A stretch of DNA of 64,000 nt from Amia ocellicauda (GCF_036373705.1 NC_089852.1:1088501-1152500); one strand, 5' to 3'; positions 13,510 through 25,767 are shown, counted from the stretch's first letter. Translations and numbers: made by a program. Notes: generated from the letters alone by a model not told the origin.

Positions 13510-14663
13510 AAACTTTTACAACAGGAGAAGTAAAGAGAGAAAAACGCGGAACAAAAGCAAGAATAAGAGCGACAAAAACAAATACAAAAAGCAAACCAAG
13601 GGGGAAAAAATGAAAACAGACTTTTTTTTATACGTTTTGTATCTTTTTCATCAGAGACGCTAATATTTCTTATCGTGCTGTTTTATTTTATTTTTCTCCC
13701 TAAAACTGCGCCGTGGACACAGGAGGACAGAGAGAACCAGAGAGAGAGAGAGTGAGGGAGGGAGAGGGAAAGAGGGAGCAAAAGAGAGGGAAGGGTAGAG
13801 AGAGAGAGCGTGCGCACACTCGCCGCTGTTCCTGTCCCAGTCAGCAGGGGGAGTGAGCGTACAGCTGGGACAGGCTGTCAGAGGGAGACGGGGCGACGAT
13901 TGTAGAATGACTGAATGGATGTAACTGTGCTGGAGAGAGGGATGGGGAGGGAGCTGGGGAGGGTGGGAGGGAGGGAGGGAGGGTGCTGGGAAGGTGTACA
14001 GTATATGCGAATGTCAGATGAACCCCTTCATTAACTCAGGAGTCATCAAAAGTCCCCTTCAACCACAAATGACTTTAAAAAATATATAAATATATTTATT
14101 TATTTGTTTGTTTGTTTGTTAAATTAATTATTTAAGTATTGATTTGTAATTGAGTGCGTATTGATTGCTTTTCTTTGGGACAATTTATTTGCAGCCCACG
14201 TCTGAATGTGTTTTCACATTCTTCACACTCTGTTCACAACAATATACTGGGCCTGTATGTCTGTACATACATACATATCTACCTGTCTGTGTCCCTCTGT
14301 CTCCAAGTACCCGTCTGTCTGTCTCTCTATATACACATACATATCAATATAACCTGTCTATCGACACATCTTTTATAGCTCTCCATGCATATCTAACTGT
14401 CTGTCCATCCATCTATACACATTTCACTTTTATCAGTCCATTTAACCGTGTGTGTGTGTGTGTGTAAGAGCGAGACAGTGTGTGGGTGTGTGAGAGCGAG
14501 ACAGTGTGTGGGTGTGTGTGTGAGAGAGCGAGACAGTGTGTGGGTGTGAGTGTGTATGAGTTTATATCCCACCTGGTCCATAGCTCAGTCTGTAAATCTG
14601 GGATGTTGAGAAGCTCCTGAGTTAAGGGGAGAGTGAAGGAGGGGGTCAGCGTGATTTTATATT
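13116..14663 (+). other. celsr3: celsr3 3' untranslated region
   Basis: This is sequence after the TGA at 13113-13115. It holds a purine-rich stretch, an (AC)n tract at about 13468-13503, an AT-rich section near 14080-14150, TG/GAGA repeats at 14450-14540 and a GAT microsatellite at 14729-14757. No other gene is visible. Assignment as 3' UTR is inferred from position and the downstream AATAAA cluster. Confidence 0.6.
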
Positions 14664-14856
14664 AATAAAATAAAATAAAATAAAATAAATTTGTTTATTT
14701 CTATTTGTTTACAGATAATAAGGATGATGGTGGTGATGATGATGATGATGATGATGATATTAATATGAATTAATCGTGGTTAATGATGCCAAAACAGAGA
14801 GTGTCTGTTTGTAACAAAATAAAAATAAAAACTTTAACAAGAAAATAAAAAATAAA
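14664..14856 (+). terminator. Candidate celsr3 polyadenylation signals
   Basis: Several AATAAA hexamers lie in an A-rich context, first at 14664-14669 and then near 14816-14856. These are the first strong candidates after the celsr3 stop. Which one is used cannot be told from sequence. Confidence 0.5.
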
Positions 14857-15149
14857 GAATTAATGCATTTTAAAGATGAGCAGATGAACGAAGCAAGGAA
14901 AAAGAAAGAAAGGGTGAGCAAATGAACTGATAAAAGCAGGTGAATGCAGGTTCCTTATCAACACCCCCAGCTTTCGTTCTTGACGCGACCACACGGTGTG
15001 CAGTGCGTTGTGAACGCAGCACTCGAAGGTAAGAGGTGTGTATAAATAAAAACATTTCAGCACCTCCGCAGGGGCCCTTCAAACCCAAGAACAGGGAAGA
15101 ACTGGAGGCCAGGGGTTGTATACAGCGGCCCCTGGCCCTCACCCTCTGC

Positions 15150-16226
15150 CCCCAGAGCCCCCGGGTTTGACTGAGCTTTGGTGAGCTGGAATTCCCTGGT
15201 CACCCCATCCCTCCTCTCGGCTGGACACACGGCCGATCAGCAGATGTGGCCGGGTAGCCGAGGAGCACTGAGAGACCGCTGACCTCGCGGTGGGTTTCAT
15301 GGGCCGAGACTCTGTGTTCAGCACACGTGTGGCCCCTCGGTGAGCATTTCCCCACCCAGTGCCAGAACACAGAGCACAGTCAGCCAAGACCCTGATAGGC
15401 TGGCGCCAAATGTAGCGCCTAGCGTTGAGGCCAAAAACCTGTTTCGGTCTCATCAGTCCATAGAATCTTCCTCCACTCGGCCTCCGTCTCCCACATGCCC
15501 TCTGTCAAACTCCAGCCCAGATTTGATGGGAGTTATTTCTCTCCTATAAAGGGCACTGTTGTGAAGCGCGGGCTGTTGCTGCAGTAGCCCAGTGTCTCCC
15601 CACTCAGCCGTGGAAGACTGTGACTCTAGAGCTGCCATCGGCCTCTCAGTGGCCTCCCTGACTAGTGCCCTTCTCTCCGGATACTCGGTGTCTGAGGACG
15701 GCCTGATCTAGCAGAGTCACAGTTGTGCCATATTCTCTCCGTGTCTTAATAATGGCCTTTACTGTGCTCCGGGGATATTCAGTGCCTTGGAGATGTTCTT
15801 ACATCCGACCCGATTGGTGCTTCTGAAGAACCTTATTCCAGATTTGCATTGAATGTTCCTTCGTCTTCAGGATGTAGTTTTTGTCCAGCTGTGGGACCTC
15901 CAGAGACAGGTGTGTTTAACCTGAAATCATGTGACTCACCTTCATTGCCCAGAGCTGGACTCCATTCAACCAATGACACGACTTCTACAGACTATCAGGG
16001 GTGTCAGAGCAAAGGGACTGACTACCTGTGCGTTCAAGTATTTCTGTTTTGTATTTGAAATTAATTTAGAACAGTTTGCAGATTATATTTCTCACTTTGA
16101 CATGATGGACATTGTCTGTGTTGATCAGTGGCACAAACTCCTGATTAAATCCATTCTGACGTCATGTTGAGACACAAGGACATGTGGACTAGTCTAGGGG
16201 GGTGAATACTTTTGAGAGCCACTGTA
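15150..16226 (-). mobile_element. Decayed Tc1-like transposon
   Basis: On the minus strand, frameshifted pieces of a Tc1 transposase appear in order. The N-terminal helix-turn-helix region reads KNISKALNIP and RSTVKAIIKTRREYGTTVTL (15720-15800). Later come ALHNSALYRRE (near 15550), a W-(S/T)-D-E-T-like catalytic block (near 15450) and FGLNARRYIWRQP (near 15420). The right end, GAATACTTTTGAGAGCCACT, recurs at 41560-41582, as does about 150 bases of neighbouring sequence. Many shifts and stops make it inactive. The left end was not found. Confidence 0.75.
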
Positions 16227-16445
16227 TATATGTTAGTGTGTGTGTGTGAGTGTGCGCATTGTGTTACAGTGTTGGCTCGATCACAGAGTAACACTCAAAC
16301 TATTAAGGCACGACAGCCATCAGGTTCAGTCCTTTGAAATTAATGAAAACCGATCGATCAATAGGTGTCCAGGCACAGGAATGACAGACAGAGAGAGACA
16401 GAGTCAGAGAGTCAGGGAACACACCAGCATCTCCCATTTACTGAT

Positions 16446-16506
16446 TTTATTGTTTTTTAATGTTTGTTAATATTTGTTTCCCTCCTTGGCAGCTGTTCCT
16501 TTTATT
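16446..16506 (-). terminator. Candidate dalrd3 polyadenylation signals
   Basis: Minus-strand AATAAA occurs at 16501-16506 and again at 16446-16451, about 460-520 bases past the dalrd3 stop. The interval 16507-16962 shows no coding signal and is read as 3' UTR. Confidence 0.55.
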
Positions 16507-16962
16507 AAATAAAGTGGGAATAAATGAATGTTTCCGTTCATCACCATGTAAAACTGTATAAAACGGGGAAATAAGTCATAAGAGCACAGCAGCGGGGCCC
16601 CCGTGGGGCCGGCGTTCAGTACGACCCTGCTCTGCAGGGGGGTGCAGAGTACTGGGGCCTCATGGGGCTTGTGTGCAGTGCTGCGACTCAGGGCTCGCAT
16701 ACAGTTGTTGGATTGTCTACAGGGCTTGTATAGGGTCGAGCGTTCTCCGTAGGGCTGGTGTTCAGAGTCGGGGCTCTATAGCGAGCAGCACAGTGGCTTC
16801 TCCACAGAGTTCTGTCGTCACACGGAGAGGCAGTCAGGCCGACTGGGGCAGCGCAGGGCCGAGCCCACTGCCCGGGGACCCCCAGAGCCGGGGCGGTGAG
16901 TGCAGGGCAGAGCTTCAGGGGGTGTGGGTGGTGAGTGACGGGGGGTCTGTGGGGTGAGGGGT

Positions 16963-19900
16963 CTACAGCTGGCTCAGGGGGGGGATGTGCAGAGTGTCCA
17001 GTGCGCTGTGGAACAGCTCCCTCACTGCGCTCAACAGCTGGAGCCGCGAAAACATCTGGCTGAACAGGTGAGGCAGTGGCTCCTGTAGAGACATGAGACA
17101 GAGAGGCAGTTACACACACTCACTCACTCACACACACACACACACTGAGACAGACAGACAGATCCTCACCCCTAGGATGTGCACTCTGTTGTAGTAGGAG
17201 CTGAAGTTCATGCTGAGGGACACCAGGAACCTGCACACCTGCAGAGACAAGCACAGGCACACCTCTACACACCTGAGCACACCTCTACACACGAGACAAT
17301 CAATGTTTATTTAATATTCACATCCACGCACTTCTCCTACACACCGAATACGAACACACCTAAACACACCTGTTGATGCCGATGCATATTCACCTGTCCA
17401 CAGCGGTCTGCTCACCTGGACACAGACCACTGACTATAGCTACTGCTCCCTCCCTCCCCCCCCCCCTCTCCCCCTCTCACCGCCTCAGTGCCCAGGCTGA
17501 CCCTCAAGCCCCTGTCCCCCTCCAGCCCCTCTCCTGATTGGTCCAGCAGCTCTGGGAAGGGGATGATGTAATTGAATAGCAGAAGCCACTCCCCCTGAAG
17601 AGAGAGAAAGAAATAGGGACAATTATTTTATTATGTTTATTATCACTGTTATTATTGTTATTAATATTAATATATGTATGTCTATATTGTAAATGCTTTA
17701 GCAGCACCAGTAATTAAAGCTCCTTTGAATAACAGAGAGAGAGAGAGAGAGAGAGAGTGGCACAGAGCTGAAGGACATGTTGTTGCCACTATCTGTCAAT
17801 CATAGCGCTGCACTCTATGGAAGTAGGCTGGTATATGGTCTGTGCTGATTTGAACTTGATAGTAAAGAGCAACAAAAAGCACAGTGTCTGTCACGCAGTG
17901 GTGTCTGGGGGGGCCCGTGTGAAGGGACTGGGGGAGAGGACATAGCACACGCAGCACACGCAGCACACCTCCTCCTTCAAAGTCGCAAAATCCAGCTGAG
18001 ACACATCAGGAATGTCTGGGTAGAGACCTGAGAGGAGAGAGAGAGGACAGAGAACATCTTTGATAATCTCAATTTGAAAGACAGACAGACACACTCAGGA
18101 GACAGACAGACAGAGAGAGAAAGACTAACTCTGGCAAAGCACTGAGACAGAGTGAGAGAGTGAGACACCGAACAGAGATGATGATAGATAACGGCGCCCT
18201 GCACACAGAGCCCCCTCACCCTGCTGCCTGGCCCTGTCGTAGCTGCTGAACAGCGTGGCGAGGCGGGCGCAGTTGTAGAGCACGAACACGCCGCCCCGGC
18301 CCCCTTTCGTCGACACGCAGCCCCCTGGCCCCACGTCCACTGTCACCTACACACCAACGACACGCCAACAACATGTCAGCACTGCACTGCACATAATAGA
18401 CAGTCCTCCATTCCTTCCTCCCCCTCTTCCTTCCTTCCTTTGCCTATTAATCACAAGTAGTGATATTCTGTCTATAAGAGTGCGTGGTCAGTCTGTGTGC
18501 ATGTCTGTGTGTGTTCTGTTAGTCAGACTGTGTGTCCGCTTGGACTCACCGGACTGTGATGCGCAGTGGACAGCAGGTCAAACCTCACTGTGGCCGAGGT
18601 CATAACCCTGATGATGTCACCCCAGGTCTGACCTGCAAAACAGGAAATGTTTTAAGAGCCACTGAGAGAAATGCAGAGAGACCATGAGAGGAGACAGACA
18701 CACAGAGGGCAGTGAAGCACCGAGACAGACACACACAGGGCAGTGATGCACCGAGACAGACACACACAGGGCAGTGACGCACCGAGACAGACACACACAG
18801 GGCAGTGACACACCGAGACAGACACACACAGGGCAGTGACGCACCGAGACAGACACACACAGGGCAGTGACGCACCGAGACGGACACACACAGGGCAGTG
18901 ACACACCGAGACAGACACACACAGGGCAGTGACACACCGAGACAGACACATACAGGGCAGTGACACACCGAAATGGACACACACAGGGCAGTGACGCACC
19001 AAGACACACACAGGGTAGTGACGCGCCGAGATGGACACACACAGGGCAGTGACGCACCGAGACGGACACACACAGGGCAGTGACACACCGAGACAGACAC
19101 ACACAGGGCAGTGACGCACCGAGACGGACACACACAGGGCAGTGACACACCGAGACAGACACACACAGGGCAGTGACGCACCAAGACACACACAGGGTAG
19201 TGACGCGCCGAGATGGACACACACAGGGCAGTGACGCACCAAGACACACACAGGGCAGTGACACACCTAGACGGACACAAACAGGGCAGTGACGCACCGA
19301 GACGGACACACACAGGGCAGTGACGCACCGAGATGGACACACACAGGGCAGTGACGCACCGAGATGGACACACACAGGGCAGTGACACACCGAGACGGAC
19401 ACACACAAGGCAGTGACACACCGAGACGGACACACACAAGGCAGTGACACACCGAGACGGACACACACAAGGCAGTGACACACCGAGATGGACACACACA
19501 AGGCAGTGACACACCGAGATGGACACACACAAGGCAGTGACACACACCAAGACGGACACACACAGGGCAGTGACGCACCGAGAAGGACACACACAAGGCA
19601 GTGACACACACCAAGACGGACACACACAGGGCAGTGACGCACCGAGAAGGACACACACAGAGACTCACCCTGCATTTGCTCTCCGTACTTCATCTCTGAC
19701 GCCTCCCTCATCTGTGCTCTCCTCAACCTGCAGGAACACAGAGACACTGAGACACACTGAGACACACTGAGACACGCAGAGACATGCAGAGACACTCACG
19801 CAGACAGAGATGCACACACAGAGACGCACACACTGTGACTCTTACTGCAGGTACTGGGCGGCACTGGGTTCGGACTCTGATCCAGCAGGTTTGACTGGGC

Positions 19901-22900
19901 CGCACACCAGCAGCTTCTGAGCACAGAGACACAACAGTGATGTGTTGAGTGTTGCATTGTGTTGCACAGCGTTGGGTTGGGTGCTAGTCTAGAGTGCGAT
20001 GTGTGCTTAGGGATGTAGGGTTGTGTTGTACAGGACTGTGTTCAGGGCTAAGCTGTGCTGAGTTGAACAGGGCTGTGTCGTGTCACATGGTGCCATGCTC
20101 ACCTGCGTGGCACTGGCCCCCCCGGCCCTCCACAGCACACACAGCTGCTGCTGCCGGATCTCCTGCTGACAGGTGGACACATGCAGCACTGAGCACTCAG
20201 CCCCCTGGGACCCGAGAGAGAGACACTTCAGATACAAAACACTGTGCTGGACTAATTGCCTTATATAGCAATTCTATAGCAGAGTTGTGTCACTGACCTC
20301 ACAGGCTGACAGCGCCGCCTGCAGCTGGGCCAGGTGAGCCACCCCCTCCTGCTGCACTGCCCGGAGAGAGGGAGGGAGAGAGGGTCACACAGGGAGATGA
20401 CGAGAAGGAGAGAGAGAGAGGCAGTCACAATGAGAGAGACAACATGATGGACAGGGACAGAGCCAGTCAGCGCTGCAGTCCAAGAGATTGAGAGAGAGAG
20501 AGAGACAGAAGACAGAGAGAGAATGTGAAAGTGGGGACAGAGAAAAAGCAAGATTGAAGACAGACTGAGGGACAGTAACACAGGGACAGACAGAGAGAGA
20601 GACAAGAGACTCGGATAGACAGAGCCGCGGGGAGAGAGACAGAGAGAGAGAGACAGACAGACAGACAGAGAAACGGGGACAGTGAGACTGCAGGGCTGTC
20701 GCTCTCACCCGGGCAGGGGCTCAGGTTGGGGTCGTATCCCAGCAGCCTCTGCTCCCGGACCAGCCTCTTCAGGTCCACTCGAACCCACTGTCCTCCCTTC
20801 TCATCCTCCCTGCCTCCCATCCTCCACGTGGCTCTGCCTCTCTCTCTCTCCGTCCCTCCACCGGCCTCTTCTTCTTCCCTGCCCCCCCCTCCACCTGTCT
20901 CACTGTATGGGGAGTTCATCAGGGCGTCCCGCAGCCCCGCCTCGCGCTCCTGATTGGTCCAGCCCACCGGCACTGTGGGCCAATCGACTCCCAGCTCCTG
21001 GAGGAACGCGATGATGTCACTGCCTTCCTCCAGGACTGGACACAGAGACACACTGAACCTGAGAGAGAGGATATTAGTAGTAGTTTCCTTACTAACAGTA
21101 GTAACATAGTAGTAGCACCAGCTCTCTCCCTCCATCCCTCTCTCTCCCCATCTACGTTTCCCCCTCTCCCTCCATCCCTCTACGTTCAGTTCCCCTCTCC
21201 CATCATTCACCCTCTGAATTTTCAATTTAAGGAGCTTAATTGGCATTACAAACAAATCTGTGTTGCCAAAGCAATTGGACATTACATACCTGTATGGAAA
21301 ATAAATAAAATAATCAATCACAATGCTTTATAAAATGTATTAAAGTATAGAAAAAATAAAGAAAATGACAATATAAATTATATTTTATATATAGAAAGAT
21401 AGAAAGAAAGAAAACATACATCAAAACCAATTATTTTCAATTGCTCTGCCAGCCGGTGCCCGTGTGCAGTGTGTCTCTGTGCCCCTCAGGCTGTGGCAGA
21501 CTGACAGTTTTTCTTTTTCATCAATTTTCTCAAAGATTGGGTGGGCCTTTATTATTTTATTGAAGAATGTGTCCCTTATTTGGGCATATTTACTGCAATG
21601 CAGGAGGAAGTGCATCTCTGTGTCCACCTCTCCCGTCTCTCAGTGACCACACTGTCCTCTCTGTGTCCACCTCTCCTGTCTTTCAGTGACCACACTGTCC
21701 TCTCTGTGTCCACCTCTCCTGTCTCTCAGTGACCACACTGTCCTCTCTGTGTCCACCTCTCCTGTCTCTCAGTGACCACACTGTCCTCTCTGTGTCCACC
21801 TCTCCTGTCTCTCAGTGACCACACTGTCCTCTCTGTGTCCACCTCTCCTGTCTCTCAGTGACCACACTGTCCTCTCTGTGTCCACCTCTCCTGTCTCTCA
21901 GTGACCACACTGTCCTCTGTGTCCACCTCTCCTGTCTTTCAGTGACCACACTGTCCTCTCTGTGTCCACCTCTCCTGTCTTTCAGTGACCGCAACTCGGC
22001 TGTTTCGGGGTCGGTAGAGTGTGTGGGATCTCTGTGCTGGGGGCAGTGGGGGCAGCGTGCTGCGCTGGCCTTTGCTGGGGGTCTGGGCTGGTTGGGTTGC
22101 GGCCCAGGGCTGCATCTTTCAGGGTCTTGGCGAAGATTTCTTCTCCTTCTTGATTGAAATGCACCGTGTCATACATGTGCCAGGGCCCCACACTGGAGTG
22201 GTGTGCCAGGTGCTCATTGGGCAGAGTCGCACAGCCCCCGCAATCTCAGAGTTGAGAGCATTTATGATGTGTGGGGGGGTGTCTGCTCTTGGCAGCAGTG
22301 TGGAGATAACCACACGGGAATCAGGGAACTGGTGTGTGCCTGTCTCCGCCATCCTCCTCACAGCTCAGGCAGTGTGCTGCCGCAGGGTGCCCAGGTCGTT
22401 GGTCCCTGTGTGGATCACAATGCAGGCTGGGGTGCCCAGGCTGTGTGGGTTGAGCAGCTGCAGGGCAGCGTCTGGACTCTCCGGCCTGGGAACAGCCTCC
22501 GGGGGTCCAGGTATTTCCCGTTGCTGTCTATGAGGAGAGCCACGTCTGGGCTGGTTTTGTTGGGGGGCTGTGTGTCAGTCTCAGTGGGGAGAGCTGTACT
22601 GTCTGACTGTGTAGGGGGAGGGGTGTCTGTGTCAGCGTGTGTGTGTGGGGGGGTGTTTCTGCCATGGTGTGTCTGGCATCAGCACACTGACGGCCACTCG
22701 GCTCTTTCTACCTGCGCCACCTCGTCCCTCAGCTGCTCGGCAGGGTGAGCTCCCTGAGCTCGGCCCGCTCCATCGCCAGCAGGGCCGGGCTCGCTCTCAC
22801 GGGCTGTGTGTCGTCAGGTGGCACTGGGGAAGTGCTGGGGCGTGGGTTGGCGTGTCTTCGTTCACTCCCTGTGTCTGGTGCTGTGTCTTCAGCATCTGCA

Positions 22901-24477
22901 GTGTCAGGATTTTGGGGCTCTGGGGTGCTGTGTTGGCCTTTTCCCTCTCGCTTGCTCTTTTATGTTATGGAACTTTATCTCAAAGTGTGCCAGGCTCGCC
23001 TCACTGCCCACATCAGCGCAGTGCTGTTGTGGTAGATGTTGATGCACAGGACTGTGCTGTCCGGGTCAGATTCGTCCACCACGAGGATTTGTCTGTCATA
23101 ACTGATTCCCCTTTTTTTAACGTGGCTGTGTGTTTGACACACCGCAGTGTGCCAGGCTCCCTCTTGTGTCCTTGGTTAATGTACTGCAGGTATAGACAGT
23201 CAGGGCTGCCCTTCAGTGTTGCACTTTCCAACTGTCAACTGCCACTCCTCCTTTCAAACTCAACTGCCTTTCTCTTCTTTCTTTTTAATTATTATTTATG
23301 TATTCTGGTTGGTAATGAATATCTTATGTCTTTAGTTCTTATTTTAATGATATTAGATGTACATGATACTATTCACATGATTGTTCTTGTCTCTTTTGAA
23401 GGAATAAGTTTATCTGAAGGAGGCTTAGCTTATGCCTGTTTTACTGCCTCTTTACTTTTTCTTTCCACTATTGGTTTCTTTCCTTTTCCTTCTTTTTTCC
23501 TTTATTTACTTTTGAATGCTGTTTTGTTTGCACTCTCTCTTTTCTTATAGATATTTCAAAATATCTCTCTCTATATATTTATATATATTATATGAATTAA
23601 TATATCATTATGGTTACTGTTTGCTGATATTTGATTAGATTTAAATTCACTTAAAACAACTTAAAGAGGTTTTCCTTTAGGAGCTCATATTTTGTGTGGC
23701 TTCTCCCTCTCTTTTCCTCTCCCTCTCCCATCACTCACCCTTGTCTGCGGCACAGCGCCCCGAGGTGGTCGGCGATGAGAATGGTCCTGAGCTGACCGAC
23801 AGAGAGCTGCTGCGGGGAGGGCGCCGGGTGCAGGGCGGGGCAGTTCAGCACCACGCCTCTGCCGCCGCCCTTGGCACCTCCCTGCCCCAGGTAGGGGGTC
23901 GTGTTGTGCAGGACCCCCCGGAACACAGCCGGCCGATCGGCTCGAACACGCAGCCCCACCGCGCCGTCCTCGCAGCCCCCCAGCGGCAGCACCGCCGCCC
24001 CCCGCACCGCCCGCACCCGCCGCACCGCAGCGTCCGGCACCTGCAACGCAACAGTCAGTCACTGTCCGGGGGCACCTGGTGCCGACACCTGCCCTGCGCC
24101 CTGGATTATCATGCCCTCTTGCCCTGTATGACCTACAATTCCTGCCCCATCCTACTGCAAACGGGAGGCTGTAATCCTGCTGTCCTAGTTAAGATCTCTC
24201 CCAATTAATGCAATACAATTACATGCCATTAAAACGACTTCACCTGTCCGTCAGGGAACAGTTTCCTCAGCACAGCCGCCGGGGCCAAGAAATCTCTGTT
24301 CCGGAGGTTTTTAGCGCTGCTCTCCTTAAACCACAGCTTCCCCGGGTCGCCAGAGCTGCTCACGCCGCACTCGGAGCTCCCAGAGTCGGCTTCACCGCTC
24401 GGCTCGCCCCGCAGCGCGGAGCTCAGAGCCCGGACCGTGGAGCTAATCCGAAACACCGAATCCTCCGCACTTTCCAT
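16963..24477 (-). CDS. dalrd3: dalrd3, DALR anticodon-binding domain-containing protein 3 (complete, 13 exons)
   Basis: An arginyl-tRNA-synthetase-like protein. The human protein binds tRNA-Arg and works with METTL2 in 3-methylcytidine formation at position 32. Exons in transcript order: 24244-24477, 23739-24040, 20709-21058, 20298-20356, 20103-20204, 19846-19916, 19669-19727, 18550-18632, 18220-18346, 17969-18027, 17481-17594, 17170-17238, 16963-17082. The phases close to 1749 bases, 582 residues plus stop; human is 543. Family landmarks are [12 protein letters not shown] and [10 protein letters not shown] in exon 2, [10 protein letters not shown] in exon 3, [31 protein letters not shown] and [20 protein letters not shown] in the DALR domain, and the end [13 protein letters not shown]. 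Exon 3 carries a Gly/Glu-rich insertion ([20 protein letters not shown]), which explains the extra length. The start ATG at 24475-24477 heads the only plausible first exon. Intron 2 holds a LINE and the intron between 18632 and 19669 a minisatellite. Confidence 0.95.
18690..19660. repeat. 31-bp minisatellite in a dalrd3 intron
   Basis: About 30 copies of a 31-base unit, GACAGACACACACAGGGCAG followed by TGACGCACCGA. Because 31 is not a multiple of three and the minus strand lacks stops, long Cys/Val-rich open frames run through all three minus-strand frames. They are artefacts. The tract lies between the exons at 18550-18632 and 19669-19727. Confidence 0.95.
21217..23720 (-). mobile_element. 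Internally rearranged CR1/L2-like LINE in dalrd3 intron 2
   Basis: On the minus strand the element runs from a 5' end sharing TTAGGAGCTCATATT with the LINE at 39467, through ORF1 (N-terminal piece at 23013-23231; SGNH esterase pieces at 21982-22530 with [20 protein letters not shown] and [20 protein letters not shown]). It then passes to the ORF2 C-terminus (21421-21627, [20 protein letters not shown]) and a 3' end with AATTTTCAATTTAAGGAGC and TTGCCAAAGCA. The endonuclease and RT palm are missing, replaced by a 43-bp minisatellite. It is flanked by a duplication of about 23 bases (21193-21216 and 23721-23743, two differences). The right copy overlaps the last five bases of dalrd3 exon 2. Confidence 0.85.
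21618..21988. repeat. 43-bp minisatellite inside the dalrd3-intron LINE
   Basis: About eight copies of a 43-base unit (GTGTCCACCTCTCCTGTCTC, then TCAGTGACCACACTGTCCTCTCT). The minus strand of the first unit is continuous with LINE ORF2 codons. The unit matches the segment that encodes the CxxC...H...C zinc knuckle in the sister copies near 60050-60120 and 32690-32760. Confidence 0.9.
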
Positions 24478-24716
24478 AACCTGGATTTACTTCCGTTTAA
24501 AATACATTCAAATAAATTAAAAATGAACTAAATGTAATTCTCTACTTCAAATCCATTCATTAGCGACTGGACAACGCACTCGTGTCTCACACTTGGCGCG
24601 GCGGAACTCTGGAGGACCGCTTGACTGTTTCCAGTCGGTACTATTTTCCAGTTGTACCACCGCTGCACGCTTTCCCGTGCAACACCTAGCGTCTTTGGAT
24701 GAGGTGACATTCATTT

Positions 24717-24728
24717 GCCGCCATCTTG
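24717..24728 (+). promoter_or_regulatory. YY1-type site upstream of dalrd3
   Basis: GCCGCCATCTTG is a full YY1 consensus, common in vertebrate housekeeping promoters. It lies about 240 bases upstream of the dalrd3 ATG. Its functional role is inferred from position only. Confidence 0.4.
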
Positions 24729-25329
24729 TGTGTGGCAGAAATTATTGGAATTAATGTCATTTCACTTTCATGATTAATAACTAATTGAATTCCAACAAAG
24801 GAAAGCCAGACAATATCATGTAAAACATTTTTTTTATTTGCCTCAAGACATACAATATAATTACAATAATGCAATCATAAAATTATAATAATAAAAAGTC
24901 CAGAAATATGACGTAAGGTATATTGACAATCGTTACATTTTAATAGTGTCTCCTTGTTTTAATTTAATCTAAGATCCCAATACTTCATTCAGTCCTTAAT
25001 AGATTTTTATTAGTTCATTAATTAGGAGGTCAGCACCTCCAGATGAACACAGGTGTACAGTTGGTATGCTGTGACAGGGCAGCAGTGTGATTGGTTGCTG
25101 TAGTTCATGGTGCAGTCGGTGCGCTGGGCCATCGCTCTTGGCTGACACGAATTTCCCGATGGCGGCTAAGTCTGGCGAACCGGGAGAAATCGTGTCATTC
25201 CAGAGCGCCGCCTTTCACCATGACAAGCCTCCCCTGTATCACACACACATGATGTAACGGTAAAGGTACAACAAAGATACATGCATATATATGTATTATA
25301 TTTATTTCTCAGTTTGTCCGATATGGATT
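24729..25329. other. Intergenic, no feature recognised
   Basis: AT-rich sequence 5' of dalrd3 without a recognisable gene, RNA or mobile element. A second YY1-like CCGATGGCGGC lies near 25156 in reverse orientation. Confidence 0.4.
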
Positions 25330-25556
25330 CCTGCTTCATCCAGGGGTGTGGTGAGCTGGAGCCCAACACGGCGGCACAAGGCATGACACAGCAGGGTGGC
25401 ACTAACACACACTCACACACAGCTACAGGTCTATTGATGGTGGCCAATCAACCTAACCAGCCTATCTTTGCTGGAGAACTGGCCCGGTCCTCACAACAGA
25501 CACCCAATTCGAACCCGGGTTCTCTGAGCTGCGTGGCAGAAGCCGCACCACCATTT
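25330..25556 (-). mobile_element. tRNA-derived SINE
   Basis: Read on the minus strand, it starts GGTGGTGCGGCTTCTGCCAC and has a B-box-like GGGTTCGAATTGG (25504-25516). It continues with GGCTGGTTAGGTTGATTGG, a GTGTGAGTGTGTGTTAGTG segment, CACCCTGCTGTG and GGGCTCCAGCTCACCACACC. This order matches a SINE very widespread in fish genomes. The family name is not assigned. Confidence 0.7.
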
Positions 25557-25587
25557 AGTCTCTTCTCCCCCAATTCTCCTCTCTCTC

Positions 25588-25734
25588 CCTCTCTCTGAAA
25601 TTCAAATTCAAATTCAAATTCAAATTCAAAGGAGCTTCATTGGTATGACTAGCAGTAGTAGCACAGCAGTATTGCCAAAGCAGATACAATATAACCAATT
25701 ACATCCAAGTTTTTAAACTAATTGAAGGAATTAA

Positions 25735-25735
<1 letters not shown>
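25588..25735 (-). mobile_element. LINE 3'-tail copy with (ATTCAAA)n
   Basis: Repeated AAATTC/CAAATTC words lead into GGAGCTTCATTGGTATGACT and TATTGCCAAAGCAGATACAA. These match the 3' end of the LINE at 32253. CT microsatellite lies on both sides. It is a heavily 5'-truncated insertion. Confidence 0.75.

Positions 25736-25767
<32 letters not shown>

Noticed and set aside
18600-19795. Cys-rich minus-strand frames of 350-390 codons
   Set aside because: They come from the 31-base repeat, which reads open in all three frames, so coding selection cannot explain them.
20467-21321. 284-codon minus-strand frame as a separate gene
   Set aside because: Its middle is dalrd3 exon 3 (20709-21058). The ends are intron sequence.
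22639-23550. 303-codon plus-strand frame with hydrophobic stretches
   Set aside because: Antisense to the ORF1 N-terminus of the LINE in dalrd3 intron 2, followed by AT-rich 5' element sequence.
25503-25520. Possible tRNA gene (B-box-like TTCGAACCC)
   Set aside because: No acceptor stem or cloverleaf could be built. The context matches a tRNA-derived SINE.
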